A stretch of 64,000 nucleotides of DNA from Chromera velia. Its lineage: Eukaryota; Sar; Chromeraceae. Below, piece after piece: positions 10,819-21,282 of the stretch. A model generated the notes under the pieces. That model ran no database searches. It was given only the letters and a program-made list of their open reading frames with translations, and was not told the DNA's origin. The stretch lies in the NCBI GenBank assembly GCA_018398765.1, contig JAHBMJ010000499.1:63129-127128 (forward strand), in the 5' to 3' direction. A program made the position numbers and the translations under genes. Numbering within the stretch: position 1 is the stretch's first letter; every line of letters starts with the position of its first letter.

Positions 10819-13800
10819 CAACAAAACTCCAACTGCAAAAGAGAAGTTCACCACACACACACACACACAGATTGGTTCTCTGGGAGGGAGGGAGGGAGGG
10901 AGGGAGGGGCAAGTGGCAGTGGCAGGCAGGCCGATGCATAGGGCGAGTTCTCATTTTGCATTGTCTTCACTTGTGGTCTTGTTTTGCCGCTTTCCTGCCA
11001 GGCTCTTTTTTGCATTCTGAATGTGACGCTCCCCTGTGGAACGGCCAGATGTCCTTCCCCCTCCTCTGTAGCCTCTGGGGGGAAATTTCGTTTTTTCTTC
11101 GAGCATCTGTTGTCTTTTCTTACTGGGGAGGTGAGAAGGTTTGGTCAGTCAAGTTCCATTTCCTCATGTGTTTCCTTCAAGTCGAGTCTCATCTCTGCCT
11201 TCTTTTGCTTACCGTCTGTACTTTCTTTCTACTCTGTTTGTTGCAGACCTTTGATGAAGAACACAGGTGAGTCGGCGTGTGAGGGCCTGGGTGGGAGTGC
11301 ATAGAGTGACTTATTCATTCTTTGACTCTCTCTCTCTCCCTTTCTCTTTCTCTCCATCTCGCTATCTCTATCCGTCTTCACCCCTTTGTGTGTCTGTGTG
11401 TGAACCTCTCTTTTTGAAGGTCTTTTCTTTCGTCTATCATTTCTCGGTCTTCCCTCTCTCGATCATCTCTCGTCGGATCCGCTCCCTTGCCCTTCGCCTC
11501 TTTTCTTTCTCGCGTCTCTGAGTCTGCCCCTGTCCTTTTCTCAAACCATTCAGTCGAATGAGTTTATCTTTTTGAATACATGCATGCATGCATGCAGACC
11601 TCACAAGGTGTGGATGCACACACTCGGTACCCCTCAGTCGGACGACATTCTCCTTTTCACGGAGGACGATAAGCGCTTTTGGTTAGTTGAGCGGACTTTT
11701 TCTTTCTGCTTTCGCGGAATCTGTTGGGATCTGGAGTCCGGTCGGGTGGAATTTTTGTCATTCTTTTTCTGCACAGACAAAGTAGAGGTCGTTGTCTCTC
11801 ATTCCGATGTTCCGTCAAGATCGAAGAATGCGCATGTACACAACAGCTTGTGTGTGAGTGTGTGTGTGTGTGTGTGCAGGGTGGGTGTCGACAAATCAAA
11901 CAGCGGGCGATTTCTCCTCATTGGCACTGGGTCGAAAGTGCAGGACGAGTACTGGTTCGTGGATCTGAAGGTGCGTAGGGAGTTCTCTCACGGATTTTAA
12001 TTTTTCTTTTCTGCTGTCAACAGTGTATGCGTGCTTCTTGCTTTCCTTTCTTGTCTGTCTTGTCATTTGAAATATTCCCTGAGTCGATCCTCGCAAAGAG
12101 AGGGAGATAGATCACTTAATGTGCTTCTCCCATCTCCCTGCCAGTGAGGTCCTTTCGTTTTTAAAAAGCATAAAATGAAGAAAACACCTTTTGCCTTCAT
12201 GCATCTTCACCTGTTTGCTTTCCGTTTTCTCCTTTCTTTTCTTTTGCTTTCGCCTCCCTTTGTGCAGGACGTGAAGGGGGCCGACGCGCACAAGAAGGCC
12301 GCACAGCAAGTGAAGTGCATGCAGAAGAGACTGCCGGACGTCGGTCCTCTCTCCGTTGTCTTCTTTCAGCTTGCTCTACTGTCTGCGTGTTTTTTTTTTT
12401 GAAATCCTACTGGAGGGCTTTTTTCCGTGAAAAAGAAAGCGGGAAGTGCTCGTTTGATTCTTGCCGGGGAATAAAATTAAACCCTTTGGTTGCATGAACC
12501 GTTTTGTTTTTGCGTTTTTACGGAGATTTTCTTTCCTTTCTTCTCTGTGCATGTGCACGCAGCTCCGGTATGATGTCGAGCACTGGGGGGACTCCTTCTA
12601 CATGGTCACCAACAAGGACGGGGCCAAAAACGGGAAGATCATGAAGTCGGTCAGAGAAGGAAAGGGCGTGGGGACACACATTTGATTTTTTTTAGCCCGA
12701 TTTCCAAACAGAACAGACAAACCAGACACAAGGATCAGCAGAAATATGATAAAGCCGGAGAGAGAAGGATCGAGACGGGGTGTCCCTCCTCTCTTTTGGT
12801 TTTCAGTTTGATCTCTTCGCAAGAAAGAGAAAAGGGATGTGTGGAACAAAGCTGGACAGGAGAAGTAAAAGTTGTTGTGCAGACCTGCTCAGCTGTCTTT
12901 CTCTTTCGCAGGTCTCATCCTCTCTCCCTCTCTTAGCCTACTCATTGCTTTTTCGTCTGTGTGTTTGTGTGTATCTGTATGCAAACAAATGCAGGACTCC
13001 GATCTCGAGTCCGGGAGTTTCCAGTTGGAAGGAACTGTTCCCCTACAACTCGGCTGTGCAGTACAAACGATTGCTGCCGTTCAAGGTGCGTTGTGTGCGT
13101 GTGAAACAAAGAGAGAGAGGGGGGGGGAGGGAGGGAGGGAGAGAGAGTGAATGGATCGATGAGGGCATTCAACGACGTTTTTCCCTTTCTCTTCAATTGA
13201 GCGATCTCGAGGGGGCCTCTGTCTGTCTTGAGTTCTTCGGATTTGAATCTCCTCTTGCATGCATGTCAGTCATGCTTGTCTGAGCACAGTTTTCAACGGT
13301 ATGGCCGTCGGTGCTTGGACGGACAAAAAGGAAGGAGAGGGATCCTGTCTGTGTACATGCAGCCGGTGAGGAAAGGAAACAGAGGGTGCATGGATTCATG
13401 GACAATCAAGGGAGAGGCTTGGAGGATCCAAGAGAGAGAAAAAAAAGGTCTCTCTCACCTGCTCTGTCACCCTGATTGTATTTCTGCTCGGTCTGCTTCT
13501 CATGCGTGGCAAACTCATGGGTGGAGCAAGGTAGATTTTTTGTTCCAGCTCGTCTTTCGTCCGTCGCCTTTCTTGTTCCATCGCCCCGCCGCTTCATGTC
13601 ATTTCATTTCTTCCTCCGGCCCCTCTGTCCCCATCCTTCCTTCCTTCCTTCCTTCCTTTCTGCCATTCCCTTCTCGTGCGACATGAACAAATGAGTGCAT
13701 GCAGAACAAGATTGCGGTCTCAGGAAGAGAAGGAGGCTTCTCCCAGGTGTGGGTACTCGATCCGGCCTCAGGTATGCGTGTCTCTCCTTTTCCGTCGGGT

Positions 13801-16800
13801 CTATTTGTCTAGCCGTAATGCTTGTTTGGAGGCATGCAGCCAAAAGGTGAATGAGATCGTCAACCGGCTGTCCGCCTCACTCTGTGTGTTTGTCTGTGAA
13901 CTGTTGCAAGTAGAAGACCGAGAAAGGGGCAAGTCTCGATGGAAAGCAGACACAAGAAAAGAGAAAAGAAAAGACGCGAGTGTATTTCGATCTCTGTTCG
14001 TCCCTCTCTCTCCCTCTCTCTCTCCGTGCGCGCGTCCGTGTGTGTGTGTCTCTCTCTACCCCTCTATATGTGTGTGTGCGTGTGTGTGTGTTTGTGAGTG
14101 AATGCAAGTGAATGAACACTCAAACGATTTTCTCCTTCGCGCCGCGCCTTCACGGACGAATGAACGTCCATGCGTGGGTGCAGGAAAGATCGGGAGGGTC
14201 CCCATGGAAGAGGAGGCGCACATGGCCTGGATTTCCTCGAATTATTTGTTCGAGACGGAGCTGCTGAGATTCGGGGTGGGTGGNNNGGGGGGGGGGGGGC
14301 GGTGGTTGATCTTTGTGCGCAGAGATGGTCCTGACGACTTGTCGCTGGTTGTGTCTATTCCAAGCGAGCCTCTCAATTCCCTCCCCCCTTCCGTTTCGTT
14401 CACTTCTCTTTCTCGCTCCTCATCAGTGCTAATGACCATATTTGTGCCTACCTCTCATCCCTTTATCTCCGTTTCCCTCTTTCCCCTCCCTCTTTCCCTC
14501 TGTGTCCAATCGACCATTCAATCAATCCTTCGTGCAGTACTCCAGCTTGACAACCCCCTCTTCTCTGTTGGACTACAACATGACAAAAGGGTCAGCGAAG
14601 GTCCAGAAAAGGTAGAAATGACTGAATTTTCTTTCCGAAAAAGAAAAAGGAGGGCTGGTTTTCTTTTCGTCTCCCCTGAACACATACAGATTGTTATGCG
14701 CCTTTCGAGGAAGGAAAGAAGACTCGGCCCGCCAACTGGATTTCTTCATTTCCAAATGCATGCACTGATCCTGTTCCTCGTGTTCACTTTCCTTCTTCTC
14801 GTGGGTGCGTTATACCAGTTCTCTTGCCTTTTCCCTCCCTCTTGCCTGCTTTTCACCGTCTCTGCGTGTACAAATCATCTGAATGTCTTTCAAGCCCTTC
14901 TGTTGATCCAATTTACGACCCAGACAGTGCAAAATGACCAACGAATCAACAGCAAAATTGGATGTCTATCTCAATATCCTGCCCCATATGCAGAACCTCC
15001 GAGCTCCTCTGGCAACAGAATGTGCCTAACTATGTGCCTGAGGAGGTGGGTCTGCCGAGCTGTTGAGAGAAGATGGACATGGAAGGAAGGATCAGAATGC
15101 AGAAGAGAACTTGAAGATTCGTGTGTCATGAAAAAAAAAAATCCTCTTTTTTAGGCATGTCTGCGCAATGGCGTTGCTTCTTTCCTTTTCAGGCAATGCA
15201 TTCCTCTCCCTTCTGGCTCTTACGAGCGTTCTTCATGTCGAAGAAAGCAGAGAAGTGCCTCTTTCTCATCTGGTTGTTTGTACCTTCCTTGTGTTCTGCT
15301 GTGCTTCCCCTTCTGGCAGTATGAAGCTCAACGAATAGTGGCTCCCTCTCACGATGGGACTCTCATTCCGATGTCAATCGTCTACAGGTGGGTCCGCTGG
15401 TCAGATTGAATGACAGGAAGGAAGTTGGGCGAGCCAAACAACTTTCCAAAACATATGCAAAAGACTGCTTCGTGGGCCCTTGCGGTTTTCTTCTCGCGAG
15501 CTTTTCCGAAACGACAAAGAGAAATACAACATAAGGACAGTGTGAAGTACTCATAGAAGGAGCGAAAGTGTGGTCTTCCTTGTGTGTTTGAGGCGGCGGG
15601 GGTTGTGTGCCTCTGTGTTAAATCAGAGCATCTCATTTGTGTTTAGATGACCGCTTTTTGTGTTGACCGCAATGATCGTGCCGCAGCAAGAAGGTCTACC
15701 CGGAGGGACCCGAGAAAGCCTCGAGGGAGAAGGAGCCGGTGCCTACGATGCTCTACGGTTGGTTGGTATGTGGGTCTGTCTGGGAGTGTCTTCTGGCCCT
15801 TCTGCCCGCACACTCTTTGCTTTTGTCTGTGCGACTGAATGTCTGTCCCTGCTTTTCGGCCCAATTTACATCTTTGCCCGTGTTTTTGAGTCTTTCTTGG
15901 GAGCAGATTTTGAAACATGCATCCTGTTGAGGATTTAGAAAGGAAGGAAGGAAGACGGCAAGTACATGCAGGCTCTCTGTCGGTTCTGGCTCTGCTCCTT
16001 CTTCCCACTCCATTTCTCTCTCTCTCTCTCTCTGTCCCTCCCCCCCCCTCTGTGTGTGTGTGTGTGTGTGTGTGTACAGGGTACGGGTCATACGGCGTGT
16101 CTGTGGACCCCTCCTTTGACTTCAAGAGGTCTGTCTGTCTGTCGGCCTGGAGCTCTGTTACTCTTCCCCTGAGACGCCGCCACGAGAAAAGAAAAAAACA
16201 GAAGAAAATGAAAGAAAGGCTCGGTCTGTCTGTCTGTCTGTCAGTTTGTCTTCTGGAAACCATATAGTCTGTCTTCTGAAAGAAACGAAGAGAAAAAGGA
16301 AAGAAAAGACGATACATTATGTTTGTCTGTCTGTCTGCTGTCTGTCTGGTCAGTTTGTCTGTCTGCATGGCCTCTGGTGGTGGTGGTAGAGGGAGGGTCG
16401 AGAGAGGGGCAGAACCTCGGGTCAATGAGGTTGACATTCACCTGCATACATATGCGTATACACACACGTATCGTAGACACACTCATGCGGATACACACGC
16501 ACCGAGAAAAATGACTGAAAGGGATGGGGCCAGAGGGAGGGAACACCCACCCAGAGAGGACAGGGCAGCTCTCTAGTCGATCTGTGTTCTTTCAGTGAAT
16601 TCGCGTGGTGGGCTCCGCGTCTCTTTCACATTTCCATGAAAGTAGACAGATTCATTGGGGGAACATGGACATGCACTCCACACACATTCACACCCACATA
16701 CACGCATTCGCACGCGCATCACACGCTGCAAAGCACGCCACCAGTCTGTTTGTCTGTCTGGCTAATTGCAGAATTCCCCTTTTGAACAGAGGCATGGTGT

Positions 16801-19406
16801 ACGCAATTGCACACATTCGAGGGGGCGGTGAGATGGGACGGCCCTGGTAGGTTTCATCTTCTCTCTCTCTCTTCTTGATTTTTTTGCGGACCGACCCATT
16901 GTTTCTCTGCATGCTTCTTTGCTTGCTCAGTCAAAGAGAGGGACACTTTGATCAGTAGGGGAATGACTTTTGCGAGCGGAGCAGTCCCCGATGGGTCATC
17001 TATCTTGTGTTGTTCTTTCTTTTCCTGTCGACGAATTCTTTGACGTGTGCGAAAAGAAAACGCAGCCGAGGCGGGACCACAGAGAGTCTTCTGGTCCGTC
17101 TTTGCATTTTTGAAGGAACTTGATGTGCTTGTCTGGGTCTACTTACAGGTACGAGGACGAGGGTAAGTTCTTGACGAAAAAGAACACGTTTTTGGACTTC
17201 GTGGCGGCGGCAGAGCGGCTGACGGGGCCTGACGGGTTCACTTCACCGGAGCGTCTGGGGATTACGGGTCGGAGCGCTGGGGGGCTCTTGATTGGTGGGT
17301 CGGTGGGTGGGTGGGTCGCCTGCTGCCTGCCGTTTATGATTGATCTCTTGTGTATATGGGTGAGAGAGAATGCGGCGTGCAGAGGTAATGATATGATGAA
17401 TCATGATGATGAGATGGTGGTGCTTCGTTCTGCAGGTGCCACTCTGAACCTGCGTCCCGATTTGTTCGGTGCTGCGGTTGCTGACGTTCCCTTTGTGGAC
17501 GTGATGACGACGGTCGGTCAGTGAGTTGGCTAGTCAGTGAGGCTGCATGTGTGGCTGTCTGTGCGTCCGCTGCGATTCCTTCTGAACAAAATTCCCTCTT
17601 TCTGTCTGCGCCGGTTTCTTTCTGCTGGAAAGATGAAAGGTCCGGCGCGAAGGAAAGGCAGTGAGCCTAGGGAGTGAACGAATGAAAGAAAGAAAGACAG
17701 GAAGAAAGAAAGTTGGCTCATCTTCTCACGCGATTTGCTTTCCTCGTCTTTCCTGATTTCTTCCGTCTTTCTCCCTCTATATGTGGCTGCGTTCCTCTCC
17801 TGCCAGCTCCTTGGAGTCCGCCTCCCTCCTTATTTCTTTCCTTGCTTCCTTCCTCTCTTCATGCATCTAGATATGCGACCCTTCAATTCCTCTCTTCATG
17901 CATCTAGATGTGCGACCCTTCAATTCCTCTCTTCATGCATCTAGATGTGCGACCCTTCAATTCCTCTCTTCATGCATCTAGATGTGCGACCCTTCAATTC
18001 CTCTCACCGTGGGAGAGTGGGAGGAGTGGGGCAACCCGAACGAACAAAAATTCTTCTACTACATGCTCGAGTACTCACCGTACGACAACATCAGGTTGGA
18101 TGGACTTCAGGCAGGCAGGCAGGCAGAAAGGAACTTCAAGCGCAGTGCATGATCTTCTCTCTCTCTTTGCTTGCATGGACAGGCAGGCAGCTGAAGGAAA
18201 AAAGGAAGAACACTCACTGATCGTCTAGACGTCTTCCTTGGACATGCATCTCAGAATTCTCAGAGAAAAGAAGGGTTGCGCTGCTCCTTCCATCCGTTGT
18301 TTTTGCATTTCCAGATGTACGTGACAACACGCAGGATCGAGGCCTGCATGAGTGGAATGGAAAGAGAGGCTTCAGGGGTCAATTTCTTGTTTTCATTCAT
18401 TCATTCATTCATTGCTTTGTGTCGAGACGAAGAGTGATCACCTATCCCCATATGACAGTAACTGTTTTGGCCATCTCCCTGCGATCTGCTTCATCCTCCT
18501 TTCCTCGGTCTGATCTGATCCACCCTTCGCCTGCCTGCAGACACGAGAAATACCCCGCCCTCCTGGTCACGGCCGGCCTGAACGACCCCAGGGTCGCCTA
18601 CTGGGAGCCGTGCAAGTGGTCAGTCAGTCAGGCAGGCAGCTGGATCGCTTTCGGCCCTGCAGGTGTTGTCTTCAGATCTTTCTTTGGCTGCTCCGGTTGA
18701 TCGCCTTAATTTGGAAATTCGTGGTTTGTCGCTCCCCGTTTCCTTCCCGCACTGCAGCGCGTCGGCTTTCTTCTTTCCAGATTGCAATTGCATCTTCTGC
18801 TTAATTTTTCGCTCAGCTTTCAAGTGAGGAATCTGTGTTCTGACTGCTTTCAGGGTCGCGAAGCTTCGTGAGACAAAAAACGACTCGCACCAGGTCCTGC
18901 TGAAAGTTGACATGAGCTCCGGTCACTTTTCGGCTTCAGACAGGTGAGCGCATGGGAAGATCTTTGCAGATAGGAAAGGTGTCACAGAAAGGTTGCTCAG
19001 ACAGTTTTTTGTGTGCCTGTCTTTCGCCCCACACGTTTCTATGCACACTTACATGTGTGTACGTAGGTGGGTGAGTGAATGTGTGTGTGCGTGTTTGCGA
19101 GCGCGTGCAGGAGCTTGCATGTGTGTCCATATTGTTCCTCTGTTTTCCTTCTGTTTCTGTCTCCCCGCCTTTCTATTAAATTGTCGAGACCTTCTTGTCT
19201 CCGCGTCAGCAACAATATGCGCGTGAAGCCCAAGTTGGTTGTTTTTGACTGGTTTCTTTTGGCCGTCTGCTGAATAAATCACTCACTGCAGGTACAAAAA
19301 CATGAGAGAGCGCGCGTTTGAATACGCGTTTGTGGTCGACCGGCTCGGCTGCAAGGATCTGTTGCCGTGTCATCAGAAGGGGGGGAGGGGAGAATGCACA
19401 AAATGA
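7608..19406 (+). CDS. Oligopeptidase B, serine peptidase family S9A (27 exons, 780 aa)
   Basis: Prolyl-oligopeptidase-fold serine peptidase, expected to cleave short peptides after Arg/Lys. Exons: 7608-7786, 8383-8464, 8874-8993, 9232-9409, 9864-9917, 10246-10287, 10693-10772, 11247-11266, 11598-11681, 11880-11970, 12268-12339, 12563-12645, 12995-13085, 13705-13771, 14184-14275, 14538-14611, 14994-15045, 15320-15387, 15687-15757, 16080-16128, 16772-16846, 17149-17294, 17436-17512, 17982-18094, 18541-18618, 18854-18943, 19292-19406. The family N-terminus ([14 protein letters not shown]) starts near residue 70. A beta-propeller follows, with [16 protein letters not shown] and [15 protein letters not shown]. 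The hydrolase domain begins at LYGYGSYG. The triad is Ser617 in GRSAGG, Asp702 in AGLNDPRV and His737 in SGHFSASD. The 85 and 35 residue spacings match E. coli OpdB as I recall it. The Ala-rich N-terminal extension of about 65 residues could be a targeting sequence. Start: first ATG in frame. Confidence 0.95.
8341..8361. repeat. CTGA tetranucleotide repeat
   Basis: About five CTGA units at the 3' end of the first oligopeptidase B intron, just upstream of the acceptor at 8382. On the sense strand this is the GACT/TCAG register also seen in many donors of this window. Confidence 0.9.
10568..10631. repeat. GT / CT / GT composite microsatellite
   Basis: Consecutive GT, CT and GT dinucleotide blocks form a pyrimidine-rich tract about 60 bases upstream of the acceptor at 10692 in oligopeptidase B. 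Similar GT or CT tracts precede other acceptors (8821-8873, 11849-11879, 16018-16079). Confidence 0.9.
10782..10820. repeat. GGCA tetranucleotide repeat directly after a splice donor
   Basis: The intron begins GTCAGTCAAGCA at 10773 and passes straight into about nine GGCA units. It is one of several introns here whose first bases form a tetranucleotide repeat. Confidence 0.95.
13270..13365 (+). other. Exon-like 32-codon open segment inside an oligopeptidase B intron
   Basis: Flanked by AG (13268-13269) and GTGAGG (13366-13371), this 96-base stretch is open in the host reading frame and could be spliced in without a frame shift. Family alignment argues against constitutive use. Joining 13085 directly to 13705 gives a propeller segment that lines up with E. 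coli OpdB without any gap, as I recall that sequence. Inclusion would insert 32 residues before [11 protein letters not shown]. Confidence 0.35.
17851..18005 (+). repeat. Four-copy 37-bp tandem repeat made of a splice acceptor plus the start of an exon
   Basis: Each unit holds the intron end TCTCTTCATGCATCTAG followed by the exon start ATGTGCGACCCTTCAATTCC. Exon-like starts lie at 17871 (ATA variant), 17908, 17945 and 17982. Only the last runs on into the conserved oligopeptidase B exon. Because 37 is not a multiple of three, using copy 2 or 3 shifts the frame. Using copy 1 gives a frame that ends at the TAG of the fourth acceptor (17979-17981). Confidence 0.95.
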
Positions 19407-19789
19407 GAGAGAATCGATCCGGACGGAGGGAGGGAGGGAGGGAGGCTGATCAAAAGTGGCGGCATCGAGCTCAATGGGGGGTCGACCCTCAGAGAGTGAC
19501 AGACGCCCAGAGCTTTCTTTCGTGAACCTAAGTTGTGCCATGCACTCTTTTGTTTACACGGCACCTCGGATTGTTTGAACATTCGTTCCCGGGATCGTGT
19601 AGAGAACAATTTTGATGGTGGTGTACGTGACATTCTTTCAGGCCTTCAAGTTTTTTCTTTTGCATTCGGTCTTAGATCTGTGCTGATTGGTCTTTTTCTT
19701 TCACCGCTTGGACGGGTGCCTTCCTTTTTCAGGTTATGCAGATGCTGTGTGTGCATGGCATTGGTGTGACGAAACCCCAGATGTCAGCA

Positions 19790-21060
19790 ATTGTGCTCAA
19801 TGGATCAGTGTATGGCACCTTACTACTACTGTACGATTATTGAAGTTGGGTCAAAAGCGAAGGATCAATCAGAACCGCTCATTTAGTAGTGGTGTTGGCA
19901 AACGACTACCAGCAATGATGAGCAATCATTTATAGAAAGTTTGTTTCTTGATACGGCTAGGCCGGGCTAGCAACTGTGGCACCAACTGCGATTTTTGAGT
20001 GAATCTTCAATCATCACCGATTCATCAATTCAATGGATGAATCTACATAAATATAAATACGTGTTGTTGAATTCATAGACCTTAAAATGGCTTAAATATT
20101 AAATTAACAGTAGGAAAAATGTATTGTTAAGTCTAGTGTTAAGGGCTAACTTAAGGCTGAGAGGCGGCTTAATTGCCGGTACAGTCATGTAGCGGTACTC
20201 CCCGGCTTTAATTCACCAACTCAAATCAACAAAATGTTTGGGTAAGATAGGAGCTAATAGGAACACAAAGAATAGAAAAAATTTTTTGATTGGCAACACA
20301 GAAACCAAAAGTTTTTAAAAAAGTTTTGACTAAAGTCTAGACTAGAGTTTTTATGAATCATGAATTTGCTAGTAAGTTTGTTAAAATTCATTTAAAATCT
20401 AGTTTAAAATATAATGATACCTGTAGATTAGCGTGTATACAGCAGCAATTTTAAATTTGTTTTCAGACTTAATTGTTTCTAGACGTCTGCAGTATTAAAA
20501 AGTGCTAGAAAAAGTGTTATAAACATTTTTTAAGAGCATTTCCTGGTATAATCAAAAGCTTGGGTACTAAAACTTGGTCTAAAAGCTAGTCTAAAAGCCT
20601 AAGTGAAAGGCAAGTCAACTTGCACTGTAGTTTTGCAGTGTTGTACTGCCTGTGCTGACTTGGCGAACGCTAGACGCCTGATCACTAGCCTTATTATGGG
20701 CTAGGTTATGGGCCAATCTAGGAGCCAATAGTATTCATTGACATATGCCTAGTACTATAATAATAATGATGGTGATGATGATATTATCATGATGATGATG
20801 AAAAAGCAAGTGAGATGTGACTTGAGATCCTGTGTCTCAGGCTAGTCCTGTGCTATAGGTCCTGTGTCCTAACTCTTTATATAATTTGTACCTAGAACTG
20901 CACAACCTTTGGACGACTGGTTTAATGAATTAAGTAGAATTAAGTATGGCAACAGTTACAAGTTGAACAGTAGACGCCAGAGCAGAGGTATGTGGTGTGT
21001 TTGACGTCTAGGCCTGCTGTACTGCAACCATGCTAGCCACTACGTGTCTTCGGCATTTTC
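19790..21060. other. AT-rich island at a convergent junction
   Basis: Sharp change to AT-rich DNA after the 3' flank of oligopeptidase B, ending shortly before the 3' end of the minus-strand gene at 21283. It contains many CTAG/TCTAGACTAG and TTTTAAA words and a run of GAT/ATG and AAT triplets near 20757-20806. No exon is visible. It is one of four such islands. Confidence 0.8.
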
Positions 21061-21282
21061 GTTCCTTTTCGTTTTTTTTTTGAATACGTGGGTACGTCTA
21101 AATGCAGTTCGGAGAACTCTCATTTTTCATCGCATCGGCCTGATACGAGAGAAAAGACGCTCTTCAAGAAGAGAGAGTTAACGAAGGTAGCTGGGAAAGA
21201 AGAGTCCATTCATTTATCTGCGACCGTTCACTAATCTTCTTCATAACCACAGACGATCGAGTGAAGAGAGGGAACTGTATGC

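Noticed and set aside
14102-15154. 350-codon open frame on the plus strand
   Set aside because: It runs through introns and three exons of oligopeptidase B in mixed frames; the spliced model explains the conserved pieces.
17851-18005. CRISPR-like direct repeats
   Set aside because: The 37-bp units follow each other with no spacers, in a eukaryotic splice-site context.
20140-20165. Telomere-like TTAAGGG words
   Set aside because: Isolated words without a tandem array.
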